DNA from: Bacillota bacterium
GTDB taxonomy: Bacteria > Bacillota > Clostridia > Peptostreptococcales > Anaerovoracaceae
DNA length: 21,311 nucleotides
NCBI GenBank assembly: GCA_017936025.1
Contig: JAGBGL010000124.1
Span: 1-21,311 of the forward strand
Reading direction: 5' to 3'
Made by a program: the position numbers and the translations under genes. How positions within the stretch are numbered: the stretch's first letter is position 1; every line of letters begins with the position of its first letter. Shown here one piece after another: positions 13,956-21,311 of this stretch. The notes beneath the pieces were generated by a model. It was given only the letters and a program-made list of their open reading frames with translations, made no database searches and had not been told where the DNA came from.

Positions 13956-15047
13956 ATGTTCAGAAAACTATTTAGGGGATTATTTACGGGATTAGGAGCA
14001 TTAGCAGGATATGGAGTATTTTTGCTCGGTGAATTCCTGCTTGAACTGACAGGGTACGGAGAGAAGTTTGCTTTAACTGGTACACAGAAACTGTGTATAG
14101 CAGTCATTCTCGTAATTATTTTTGGATTATTATTCTTCAAACTTGCTCCAAAGCTTGGAAGACAGGGGAACAAAGTCGCTGACGGAATCGCAGCAGATCT
14201 TCAGAAGGTTTCTACAAATGAGCTGGTGATGGGTACATTTGGACTGATAATCGGCCTTGTAATTGCATTCCTGCTGAGCCACATTTATGAAGGGATGCTT
14301 CCGAACGGTATAGAAATTGCAATCAATATTATTTCTTACCTTGTACTCGGTTACATTGGTGCGATCGTATCCACACGAAAAGGTAAAGACATAAGATCGC
14401 TTTTCATGCACAAGAATTCCGGCGGCTCAAAAGGCAAGAGTGAAGCGACTCCGAAAATTCTTGACACCAGTGTTATAATCGATGGAAGAATTGCGGATAT
14501 TATGAAAACCGGATTTATTGAAGGTCCAATTGTCATTCCTGAATTTGTACTCGTAGAACTGCGCCACATTGCTGACTCTTCGGATTCTCTGAAGAGAAAC
14601 AGAGGCCGCAGAGGTCTGGATATTTTAAACAAAATCCAGGAAGAATACGGTATTGAGATCTATAATACAGATTCTGAAAAAGCGCTGGAGGAGATTCCGG
14701 AAGTTGATGTCAAGCTCCTGAAACTGGCACAGATCATGAACGGTAAAGTTGTGACAAATGACTTCAACCTGAACAAGGTTGCGAGCATCAAAAATGTGGA
14801 AGTGCTCAATATCAACGAGCTGGCAAACACACTGAAACCGGTAGTGCTTCCGGGAGAAGACATGACTCTGTTCCTTGTCAAAGAAGGTAAGGAAAACAAT
14901 CAGGCTGTAGCATATCTGGATGACGGCACAATGATCGTTGTCGAGGATGGCCGCAGACACATCGGTAAAACTATTACTGTGCAGGTTACAAGCGTACTGC
15001 AGACAGCTGCGGGCCGCATGATTTTTGCAAGACCTAATATGAGATAG
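13956..15047 (+). CDS. yacL: PIN/TRAM-domain membrane protein (YacL family)
   Basis: Putative membrane-anchored nuclease-fold protein of unknown precise role. Seen in 363 aa: four hydrophobic segments near 7-28, 46-63, 92-110 and 119-139; then a PIN domain (about 167-290) with acidic residues D170 (ILDTSVIIDGRI), E201 (LVELRHIAD) and D269 (VVTNDFNLN); then a TRAM-like beta domain (about 295-355) that would bind RNA. AAAGGAGGT (13941-13949) is a full anti-SD match. In Bacillus, yacL stands next to ispD and ispF, and here it is 9 bases before ispDF, which supports orthology. The 66-base gap after carD shows no convincing promoter or terminator. Confidence 0.92.
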   Translation: MFRKLFRGLFTGLGALAGYGVFLLGEFLLELTGYGEKFALTGTQKLCIAVILVIIFGLLFFKLAPKLGRQGNKVADGIAADLQKVSTNELVMGTFGLIIGLVIAFLLSHIYEGMLPNGIEIAINIISYLVLGYIGAIVSTRKGKDIRSLFMHKNSGGSKGKSEATPKILDTSVIIDGRIADIMKTGFIEGPIVIPEFVLVELRHIADSSDSLKRNRGRRGLDILNKIQEEYGIEIYNTDSEKALEEIPEVDVKLLKLAQIMNGKVVTNDFNLNKVASIKNVEVLNINELANTLKPVVLPGEDMTLFLVKEGKENNQAVAYLDDGTMIVVEDGRRHIGKTITVQVTSVLQTAAGRMIFARPNMR

Positions 15048-15056
15048 AGGTGCCGG

Positions 15057-16202
15057 ATGTACAAAGGACAGAAGAACGCGGTAATAATTGCCGCAGCGGG
15101 TTCAGGAAAAAGACTTGGCGGAGACATTCCGAAACAGTACCTGAAGATAGCGGGAGTTCCGGTGATAGTCAGAACAATAAGGGCTTTTTCAGAGAATCCG
15201 CATATCGATGATATTTTTATCGTAGCAAATGAAGATTATATATCTTTATGTGAAGAATTGTGTACAGAATATAATCTCACAAAAGTTGCTGGAATCGTAG
15301 CAGGAGGCAGTGAACGTCAGGATTCTGTCTACAGAGCGATAACGGAAATCTGCAACAGAATGCCGGACACAGACAGCGTGCTCGTTCATGATGCAGCAAG
15401 ACCGTTCGTGAATCAGCAGACGATAAACGGCGTTATAGAAGCAGTCTCCCGCAAAGGTGCGGCGATAGCATGTGTTCCTGTAAAGGACAGCATACGCAAA
15501 GGCACCAGCGAGGAAAGCTTCAATATAGAGAGAAAGAACCTGTATAACGTGCAGACACCGCAGGGCTTTGATATGCAGCTTCTTAAAGAGGCATATGACA
15601 GAGCGTTTGAGGATGGTTATTACGGAACGGATGATGCAAGTCTTGTTGAAAGACTTGGCAGATCGGTAGAACTGGTTCAGGGATCATACGATAATATAAA
15701 AATCACTACAAAAGAGGATATGCCTATGGAAAACAGAATAGGAACAGGTTTTGATGTCCATGCTCTGGTGGAAGGAAGAAAGCTGATCATGGGCGGTGTT
15801 GAGATTCCTTTTGAAAAGGGGCTCGACGGGCACTCAGATGCAGACGTTCTGATCCACGCGCTGATGGATGCGATGCTGGGTGCGGCTGCGCTGGGTGACA
15901 TAGGAAGACATTTTCCGGATACGGATCCCGCATATAAAGGGATATCCAGTGTAGAGCTTCTGAAGCATGTTACAAAGCTTATTTACGATGAAGGCTACAG
16001 CATCAGCAATGCTGACATAACAGTGATGGCTCAGCGGCCTAAAATCAAGCCATATATCGAAGAAATGAGACGTATTTTAGCTGAGACTATGGATATGGAT
16101 ATCAGCAGAATAAGCATAAAGGGAACTACTACCGAAAGACTCGGATTCGTAGGAAGAGAAGAAGGAATCGCAGCACAGGCTGTATGCCTGCTCTGCAGAT
16201 AA
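15057..16202 (+). CDS. ispDF: Bifunctional IspD-IspF (MEP isoprenoid pathway)
   Basis: This protein carries two non-consecutive steps of the MEP pathway. IspD (residues 1-about 222) makes CDP-methylerythritol from MEP and CTP; IspF (224-381) cyclises CDP-ME 2-phosphate to MEcPP. IspD motifs: AAAGSGKRLGGDIPKQY at 12-28, VHDAARPFV at 110-118 and TPQGF at 167-171. IspF motifs: GTGFDVH with metal ligands D233 and H235, HSDADVLIH with H267, and a C-terminal TTTERLGFVGREEG. IspE must be encoded elsewhere. AGAGGTG is 4 bases before the ATG. The IspF part starts at an internal ATG (15726) with AGAGGA 7 bases upstream, so free IspF might also be made. The gene is joined to yacL and proS by gaps of 9 and 21 bases. 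Confidence 0.95.
   Translation: MYKGQKNAVIIAAAGSGKRLGGDIPKQYLKIAGVPVIVRTIRAFSENPHIDDIFIVANEDYISLCEELCTEYNLTKVAGIVAGGSERQDSVYRAITEICNRMPDTDSVLVHDAARPFVNQQTINGVIEAVSRKGAAIACVPVKDSIRKGTSEESFNIERKNLYNVQTPQGFDMQLLKEAYDRAFEDGYYGTDDASLVERLGRSVELVQGSYDNIKITTKEDMPMENRIGTGFDVHALVEGRKLIMGGVEIPFEKGLDGHSDADVLIHALMDAMLGAAALGDIGRHFPDTDPAYKGISSVELLKHVTKLIYDEGYSISNADITVMAQRPKIKPYIEEMRRILAETMDMDISRISIKGTTTERLGFVGREEGIAAQAVCLLCR
15713..15728 (+). promoter_or_regulatory. Possible internal ribosome binding site for free IspF
   Basis: AGAGGA (15713-15718) is followed after 7 bases by ATG 15726, exactly where a standalone IspF begins (MENRIGTGFDVH). A second in-frame ATG at 15720 is too close to the SD. This may be a relic of the gene fusion or a working internal start. 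Confidence 0.35.
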
Positions 16203-16223
16203 AAAGAAGGAGACTAGCAAGAA

Positions 16224-17951
16224 ATGAAATTATCAAAGATGCATTTGAAAACTCTGAGAGAAGTACCAAACGAAGCAGAGATTCCAAGTCATATTTTAAT
16301 GATGAGAACAGGGATGATCCGTAGACTGGCTTCCGGCGTATACGGTTTCATGCCTCTGGGATGGAGATCCATCCGTAAAGTAGAAAACATCATCCGTGAA
16401 GAAATGGATGCTACAGGAGCACAGGAAATCCTCATGTCTGCAGTACAGCCTGCAGAGCTGTGGCAGGATTCCGGCAGATGGTTCGCATACGGACCTGAAC
16501 TGTGGAGAGTAAAGGACAGACACGGAAGAGACTTCTGCCTGGGACCAACAGCGGAAGAAATCTTCACTGATATCGTGCGTACAGATGTAACTTCCCACAG
16601 ACAGCTGCCGATGAATCTGTATCAGATCCAGACTAAATACCGTGACGAAGCACGTCCTAGATTCGGTCTGATGAGATCCAGAGAATTCATCATGAAAGAC
16701 TCTTACTCTTTCGACAAGGATGAAGCAGGTCTGGATGTAAGCTATCAGGAAATGTATGATGCTTATACTAAGATCTTCAACAGATGCGGCCTGACTTTCA
16801 GACCTGTAGAAGCTGACACAGGTGCTATCGGCGGAAGCAATTCCCACGAATTTACAGCTTTCTCCGAAGTTGGTGAATCCGAGATCGCTTTCTGCGAAAA
16901 ATGCGATATGGCAGCAACTGTAGAAAGAGCAGAATGCGTTGATGCACCTGCTTCCGATGCAGAAATGCTTCCACTGGAAGAAGTTCATACACCTGGAACT
17001 AAGACGATCGAAGAAGTTGCTGGCTTCCTGGGAATGACTGAAGATCAGACAATCAAAGCTCTGCTGTTCGTTACATACGATGATGAGCAGAAAGAAAACG
17101 GTTATGTTGCGGCTTTCATCAGAGGTGACAGAGAACTGAACATGATCAAACTGGTAAATGCTCTGGATATCCCTGAGCACTCCATCGAATTCGCTGATGA
17201 AGAAAAAATCGGTGCTGTGACAGGATGCGTAGGCGGATTTACTGGTCCTATCGGTCTGCACGACTGCACTATCGTTGTTGACAGCGAACTGGTAGGCCTT
17301 AAAAACCTGGTTGCAGGTGCGAACAAAGAAGACCACCACATCAAGAATGTAAACTACGGAAGAGATTACAAAGGCGACATCGTAGTTGATATCAAGAACC
17401 TGAAAGAAGGAGATCCATGTCCTGTATGCGGAGCTCCTGTAAAACATACAAGAGGTATCGAAGTTGGCCAGGTATTCAAACTGGGAACTAAGTACTCTGA
17501 ATCCATGGGAGCTACTTATAAAGACGAAAACCAGAAAGACCAGCTGATCGTTATGGGATGCTACGGTATAGGTGTTACAAGAACTGTAGCGGCTGTAATC
17601 GAACAGCACCACGATGAAAACGGTATCATCTGGCCTATGTCTGTGGCTCCATACCACGTTATCATCACTCTGATGAAACCTGAAGATGAAGTACAGGCAG
17701 AAGTTGCAGAAAGAATCTACAGCGAACTGGGCAAAGCGGGCGTAGAAGTTCTGCTGGATGACCGTAAGGAACGCCCTGGTGTTAAATTCAAGGATGCTGA
17801 CCTCTTAGGTATTCCGGTAAGAATCACTGTCGGCAGAGGTGCTGCAGACGGTATGATCGAATACAAGCTGAGAAGAGAAGCTGACAAGGAAGAACTGACA
17901 ATTGAAGCAGGTATTGCAAAGGCAATTGAAATCGTAAACAATGAAAAATAA
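16224..17951 (+). CDS. proS: Prolyl-tRNA synthetase (bacterial type with editing insertion)
   Basis: Charges tRNA-Pro with proline in the cytoplasm. The 575 aa match the bacterial ProRS length. Seen: motif 1 region near 50-75, FCLGPTAEE at 104-112, motif 2 RDEARPRFGLMRSREFIMKD at 140-159, the YbaK-like INS editing domain (about 225-400, including KALLFVTYD and a GCVGGFTGPIGL segment), motif 3 GCYGIGVTRTVAAVIEQ (near 445-465) and an anticodon-binding domain ending the protein. AAGGAG (16207-16212) lies 11 bases before the ATG. Codon use is strongly biased, as in serS and ppi, implying high expression. There is no space for a T-box. The last 11 bases overlap the chromate transporter start. Confidence 0.97.
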   Translation: MKLSKMHLKTLREVPNEAEIPSHILMMRTGMIRRLASGVYGFMPLGWRSIRKVENIIREEMDATGAQEILMSAVQPAELWQDSGRWFAYGPELWRVKDRHGRDFCLGPTAEEIFTDIVRTDVTSHRQLPMNLYQIQTKYRDEARPRFGLMRSREFIMKDSYSFDKDEAGLDVSYQEMYDAYTKIFNRCGLTFRPVEADTGAIGGSNSHEFTAFSEVGESEIAFCEKCDMAATVERAECVDAPASDAEMLPLEEVHTPGTKTIEEVAGFLGMTEDQTIKALLFVTYDDEQKENGYVAAFIRGDRELNMIKLVNALDIPEHSIEFADEEKIGAVTGCVGGFTGPIGLHDCTIVVDSELVGLKNLVAGANKEDHHIKNVNYGRDYKGDIVVDIKNLKEGDPCPVCGAPVKHTRGIEVGQVFKLGTKYSESMGATYKDENQKDQLIVMGCYGIGVTRTVAAVIEQHHDENGIIWPMSVAPYHVIITLMKPEDEVQAEVAERIYSELGKAGVEVLLDDRKERPGVKFKDADLLGIPVRITVGRGAADGMIEYKLRREADKEELTIEAGIAKAIEIVNNEK

Positions 17952-18513
17952 GAAAACCGGACAACAGAATATTTATCTGGAGCTGTTCTGGGAATTCTTT
18001 AAAATTGGTATGTTCACAATAGGCGGCGGCATGGCGATGCTGCCGCTTATCCAGCAGCTGGTCGTTGATAAGGGCTGGCTGGACGAGGAGGAATCTGTAG
18101 ACTGTGTAGCTATCAGTCAGGCGCTTCCGGGAATCATAGCAATAAATGGCGCGACTTATGTAGGCAGGAGAATAGCAGGCTTTGGCGGTGCACTTCTGGC
18201 GACACTAGGCTCTGTGCTGCCATCATTTATTATAATAATTGCGGCGGCTACGCTGCTTGAAAATATTTCGGGAAGCGGCATTATAGCAGGTGTATTTATG
18301 GGAATAAAAGCTGCAGTATGCGCATTAATGGTGCTTACTGCGATACGGCTTGGCAAGAATGTTCTCAGAGACCCTGTTATGTGGTTTCTGGCGATAATGG
18401 CCTTTGTGCTGATCGTATTCTTTGATGTCGCAGCTGTAATCACTATTATTCTGGGAGGCCTTATCGGCGTTATATACCAGGTGTTCTGGAAGAACAGGAG
18501 GGCAGAAGGGTGA
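17941..18513 (+). CDS. chrA: Chromate transporter, first half-size CHR protein
   Basis: Predicted inner-membrane anion transporter subunit. The 190 aa carry one CHR domain: FFKIGMFTIGGGMAMLPLIQ near the N-terminus, CVAISQALPGIIAINGATYVGRRIAG, and about five to six hydrophobic stretches. Full ChrA has two CHR domains in about 400 aa; here the two halves are separate genes (SCHR pairs), which are expected to form a heterodimer. ATG 17941 overlaps proS by 11 bases without a strong SD, so translation probably depends on coupling to proS. Chromate may not be the natural substrate. Confidence 0.9.
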   Translation: MKNKKTGQQNIYLELFWEFFKIGMFTIGGGMAMLPLIQQLVVDKGWLDEEESVDCVAISQALPGIIAINGATYVGRRIAGFGGALLATLGSVLPSFIIIIAAATLLENISGSGIIAGVFMGIKAAVCALMVLTAIRLGKNVLRDPVMWFLAIMAFVLIVFFDVAAVITIILGGLIGVIYQVFWKNRRAEG

Positions 18514-19079
18514 TATTCATTCATTTGTTCACGGAGTTCTTTAAGATAGGTGCTTTCAGTTTTGGAGGCGGCATGCCTATGCTTCCGCTGATATTCCAGA
18601 GTGTAAGCAACTTTGGCCTGATGAGTTCTCAGGATTTTGCCGATCTGGTTGCACTGTCGCAGGTGACACCGGGACCGATTGCAGTTAATGCGGCGACCTT
18701 TGTTGGCTACAATTACGCAGGAATTCCGGGTGCATTAGTTGCGACTACCGGAGTGTGTCTGCCGGCATTTGTAATTATGATGCTGGTGATGAAGTTTCTT
18801 GATAAATTCAAGAGCAGCAGAGTTATAGAAGGCGCTCTTTCGGGTATCAGGCCGGTAACGATAGGACTGATAGGAGCAGCAGGCGCTTTTGTTGCAGACA
18901 GTGTACTTGTTAAAGGAGAGCTTTTTTCACAGCAGCTGTTTACGGGTTTTGCCGGATATATCAATATTGTACCCTGCGCTATCTTTGTGGCGACACTGGT
19001 ACTTGCAGGAAAATTTAAAATGAGTCCTATTCTGGTATGTATCATAATGGGAGTAACAGGAGCGTTATTATGTGGGTAG
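18510..19079 (+). CDS. chrA: Chromate transporter, second half-size CHR protein
   Basis: Partner CHR-domain membrane protein of 189 aa. It repeats the family pattern: FFKIGAFSFGGGMPMLPLIF near the N-terminus, LVALSQVTPGPIAVNAATFVG, then LPAFVIMMLV and later hydrophobic helices. The start is GTG 18510, overlapping the previous TGA as GTGA. AGGAGG (18497-18502) lies 7 bases upstream, and no suitable ATG is nearby. It is similar but not identical in layout to the first half, as expected for antiparallel SCHR pairs. Its end overlaps the Nudix gene by 10 bases. Confidence 0.9.
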   Translation: MIFIHLFTEFFKIGAFSFGGGMPMLPLIFQSVSNFGLMSSQDFADLVALSQVTPGPIAVNAATFVGYNYAGIPGALVATTGVCLPAFVIMMLVMKFLDKFKSSRVIEGALSGIRPVTIGLIGAAGAFVADSVLVKGELFSQQLFTGFAGYINIVPCAIFVATLVLAGKFKMSPILVCIIMGVTGALLCG

Positions 19080-19531
19080 GCGGAGTACGTGTTGTAATTT
19101 TAGACAATAAAAACCGTGTGCTGATGGTTTGTCAGCACCATGAGGATAAAGACATCTGGATGGTGCCGGGCGGCGGAATCGAAGATGGTGAAGATACACT
19201 GCATGCAGGTATCCGTGAACTTCTGGAGGAAACGGGTCTGGAAATCGAAATGGGACCTCTGCTCTGGCATGTCGAAGAAGTATCTGAAAGCCGCGGACAG
19301 CGCTTTGTGAATTTCTTTATGGGAAGGCTTGTAGGCGGTGATATGCGCCTTGGCATGGACCCTGAATTCGATGACAGTCACCAGGTCCTCAGAGATGTGA
19401 AGTTCATGACCAAAGAGGAACTGCAGGCAGCAGAACATGTTTATCCTGTTTACCTGAAAGATGAGCTGTGGGACATCCTTGATCAGGGCGGTCCTGTACA
19501 TAACGCATTCAAAGTGCGTAAAAGTTTATAG
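19070..19531 (+). CDS. Nudix hydrolase
   Basis: Predicted hydrolase of a nucleoside diphosphate-linked substrate; the substrate is unknown. It has 153 aa from ATG 19070 (MWVGGVRVVILDNKNRVLMV). A complete Nudix box (G-x5-E-x7-REUxEExGU) is present, reading GGIEDGE, seven residues, then RELLEETGL, about 40-60 residues in. The start is chosen because AGGAG (19058-19062) sits 7 bases upstream; the longer in-frame GTG at 19037 lies inside the transporter gene with no SD. It overlaps the transporter by 10 bases and so belongs to the same operon. MutT, ADP-ribose or dNTP types cannot be told apart here. Confidence 0.92.
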   Translation: MWVGGVRVVILDNKNRVLMVCQHHEDKDIWMVPGGGIEDGEDTLHAGIRELLEETGLEIEMGPLLWHVEEVSESRGQRFVNFFMGRLVGGDMRLGMDPEFDDSHQVLRDVKFMTKEELQAAEHVYPVYLKDELWDILDQGGPVHNAFKVRKSL

Positions 19532-19532
19532 C

Positions 19533-19552
19533 AGACAGAAGCCTCTGTCTTT
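19533..19552 (+). terminator. Small hairpin between Nudix gene and cyclophilin
   Basis: AGACAGA (19533-19539) and TCTGTCT (19544-19550) form a perfect 7-bp stem with loop AGCC, followed by only TTAAAA. It is probably a partial terminator or a processing/stability element rather than a full stop. Confidence 0.4.
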
Positions 19553-19582
19553 AAAATATGAATATAACAAGGAGAAATAGAA

Positions 19583-20110
19583 ATGAAAATCGTAACATTT
19601 ACAATGGAAAACGGCGATATCATGAAGGGTGAACTGTATCCTGAAATCGCACCTATTTCCGTAGCAAACTTTGAAAAACTGGCTAACGAAGGATTCTACA
19701 ACGGTCTGATTTTCCACAGAGTTATTCCTGGTTTCATGATCCAGGGAGGATGCCCTGACGGAACAGGCATGGGCGGTCCTGGCTGGAACATCAAAGGCGA
19801 ATTCGCAATGAATGGAGTTCCAAACAATCTGAAACACACAAGAGGAGTTCTGTCCATGGCAAGAGCTATGCACCCTGACTCTGCAGGATCCCAGTTCTTC
19901 ATCATGGTAGCAAATGCACCTCATCTGGATGGACAGTATGCTGCTTTCGGTAAGATCACTGAAGGTATGGAAGCTGCTGACAAGATCGTGAGTGTTAAGA
20001 CTAACCGTCAGGACAAACCGCTGGATCCACAGGTTATCAAATCTGTAACAGTTGAAGATGCAGACGAAGAGTGCACTTGCGGATGCTGCAAATGCGGATG
20101 TGAAGAATAA
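19583..20110 (+). CDS. Cyclophilin-type peptidyl-prolyl isomerase with Cys-rich tail
   Basis: Cytoplasmic cis-trans prolyl isomerase that assists protein folding. The 175 aa have a compact cyclophilin core: FHRVIPGFMIQGG at 44-56 with catalytic R46, F51 and Q54, then MARAMHPDSAGSQFFI at 92-107 and LDGQYAAFGKITEGM at 115-129. The Trp of cyclosporin-sensitive forms is replaced by His (114), as in many bacterial enzymes. There is no signal peptide. Unusually, the last 12 residues are CTCGCCKCGCEE: six Cys (164, 166, 168, 169, 171, 173), suggesting metal binding. AAGGAG lies upstream of the ATG with a suitable gap. It follows a small hairpin and is closed by a terminator, so it may be transcribed with the operon, alone, or both. 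Confidence 0.95.
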   Translation: MKIVTFTMENGDIMKGELYPEIAPISVANFEKLANEGFYNGLIFHRVIPGFMIQGGCPDGTGMGGPGWNIKGEFAMNGVPNNLKHTRGVLSMARAMHPDSAGSQFFIMVANAPHLDGQYAAFGKITEGMEAADKIVSVKTNRQDKPLDPQVIKSVTVEDADEECTCGCCKCGCEE

Positions 20111-20130
20111 TAACTGAACAGAAAATACGA

Positions 20131-20160
20131 GTCCCACAGCCAGAGCTGCGGGACTTTTCT
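20131..20160 (+). terminator. Intrinsic terminator after cyclophilin
   Basis: GTCCCACAGC (20131-20140) and GCTGCGGGAC (20145-20154) pair with one mismatch around CAGA, followed by TTTTCT. This is the end of the carD-to-ppi unit. Confidence 0.88.
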
Positions 20161-20174
20161 ATGCTATAAAAAAT

Positions 20175-21311
20175 GGCTTATAGGACAAAAAGAGTTGGTG
20201 GCACCCTAGTCCCAATAGCTAGGGTACTCACCAGAATGATGGAGCTCGCTCCAGACAATTGCATCGCCCCAATCAGGAATTGATCCTGATAGTTTTTCCT
20301 GATTGGTCATCTTTCGGTATATATCCGCAATACTTTTGTCTGTAGGCATAACTTTTAATATTTCAGAAGCAGAAAGCGGCTCTGGCGAGTGCATATAGCA
20401 CCACCAGAAGACCGCTTTTATTCTTCTTTCTACAGATAATCCTCTATGTACTCTCAACATTTCCCTAAGCCTTGAATTAATGCCCCCTTCAATTTGATTA
20501 TTAGTTCTAGGTGTCCGATCCAGGTCATTCCTCAACTGTTCATCAAAGTATGTAAACATAGTCCCTTCTTTAAGCAACCGCATAATTGAATTTTGTGCTT
20601 TAATTAACCTTTCATGTGTATACCTGCTGTTTCCATATTCGTCATATGTTAACTGACTTAGAAATCTATTGTATTTTTGCATCCATTCAATAAATCTTGT
20701 TACCCAACGGTCTTTTTCTTCTTTTGTTTCTAAGTGCAGCAAATCTTTAGCTAATACGTATAGCTCTATTCCCGCTGCAGTCTTAGGTTTGCTTGTTGTA
20801 TAACGTTTGATCTGACAGAATACATGGAATAGGCATCTTTGATGTTTCGCCTTTGGCCATGCCTTTTTTAGTGCCTTCGTAAATCCAGTTTCACCATCGG
20901 AAACAACCATTACAGGTTCTGCTATACGCGACATCAATGTTTTCCATGCACGTGCATTTTCGTATCTACACAAATACCATCCAAGTACATGTTTTTTATC
21001 GCAGCAAATCAGAATACATACTTTTCGGCCAAGATATATTCCATCAACATACACCACGTCTCTTTGTGTTTCAATTTTAGGTGGCAGAGTCCATATATCC
21101 CAGAACCCACTTGTCTTCCTCCTAAATGACCTTCCATCACCTGGCATTTCCTTTTGTGCTTGCTTACCAAACAGCCATTTTAAGAATATCTGCAACTGTT
21201 TTGATGAATTATCAATTTTAGGTGTATATATGCTCAAACAGTTCTTACAAAACCATCGCTGAGATCCTGATTTGTTTTTTCCATATTTAATACAAATATT
21301 ACCGCATATAG
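20175..21311 (-). mobile_element. Partial IS256/IS1249-like insertion sequence
   Basis: The transposase gene on the - strand runs off the right edge of the window. The element's left end is probably between 20160 and 20200, and GGCTTATAGGAC from 20175 is my guess for the terminal repeat. The other end, and hence the inverted repeat and target duplication, cannot be seen. Composition and codon use (more AT-rich, many ATA/TTA codons) differ from the neighbouring host genes. Confidence 0.6.
20206..21311 (-). CDS. IS256/IS1249-like DDE transposase, 5' end outside window
   Basis: Cuts and joins the element's DNA ends (DDE recombinase). Visible from the edge to a TAG at 20206-20208: an N-terminal zinc ribbon read from 21309 downward (ICGN, then KYGKNKSGSQRWFCKNC), whose first Cys lies beyond the window. 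The catalytic core follows, with acidic positions in VVYVDGIYLG, VVSDGETGF and TNNQIEGGINSRLREM, a CLFHV motif before the helical region, and the C-terminal RRIKAVFWWCYMHSP. A TTG-started ORF from 21237 is not the real start, because the frame stays open upstream with recognisable family sequence. At least 367 residues are open, close to the usual 380-390. There are no internal frameshifts, so the transposase may be active. A hairpin spans the stop (20204-20224). IS1249-type is my best guess within the IS256-like group. Confidence 0.85.
   Translation of the reverse strand, partial: ICGNICIKYGKNKSGSQRWFCKNCLSIYTPKIDNSSKQLQIFLKWLFGKQAQKEMPGDGRSFRRKTSGFWDIWTLPPKIETQRDVVYVDGIYLGRKVCILICCDKKHVLGWYLCRYENARAWKTLMSRIAEPVMVVSDGETGFTKALKKAWPKAKHQRCLFHVFCQIKRYTTSKPKTAAGIELYVLAKDLLHLETKEEKDRWVTRFIEWMQKYNRFLSQLTYDEYGNSRYTHERLIKAQNSIMRLLKEGTMFTYFDEQLRNDLDRTPRTNNQIEGGINSRLREMLRVHRGLSVERRIKAVFWWCYMHSPEPLSASEILKVMPTDKSIADIYRKMTNQEKLSGSIPDWGDAIVWSELHHSGEYPSYWD

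Overview
The window reads as chromosomal core-genome DNA from a low-to-moderate GC anaerobic Firmicute. A clostridial host is suggested by the pyruvate:ferredoxin oxidoreductase, the NfnAB pair, an RnfB-like polyferredoxin, AGA-rich arginine codons, strong AGGAGG-type ribosome binding sites and a carD-yacL-ispDF block. Family XIII/Anaerovoracaceae-like Clostridia would fit, but this is inference and not proven. All genes but one are on the + strand and tightly packed. The exception is a partial insertion sequence at the right end.

Layout: (1) 1-4.5 kb holds a long glutamine synthetase, serS and a PLP aminotransferase, closed by a clear terminator. (2) 4.7-12.07 kb is a redox operon: a soluble RnfB-like polyferredoxin with two tandem RnfB-type modules, nifJ (pyruvate:ferredoxin oxidoreductase), nfnA and nfnB, closed by a strong terminator at 12021-12069. 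Pyruvate oxidation would load ferredoxin. NfnAB would use reduced ferredoxin plus NADH to make NADPH, and the polyferredoxin is a candidate dedicated electron wire between them. nifJ carries an in-frame TAA at 7032-7034 in place of the expected GAA of a conserved GEPLYLDV motif, so the enzyme is split in the middle of a domain while everything downstream stays intact. (3) 12.07-13.32 kb holds a G5 + NlpC/P60 cell-wall hydrolase with its own promoter, an operator-like inverted repeat and a structured 5' leader. (4) 13.32-20.16 kb runs from tandem TTGACA promoters into carD, yacL, ispDF (fused), proS, two half-size chromate transporter genes, a Nudix hydrolase and a cyclophilin, with several stop/start overlaps, ending in a terminator. 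(5) 20.17 kb to the edge is an IS256/IS1249-like element on the - strand, cut by the window end.

The most notable system is the polyferredoxin-PFOR-NfnAB operon, both for its gene combination and for the stop codon inside nifJ. No CRISPR array, tRNA, rRNA or prophage is visible.
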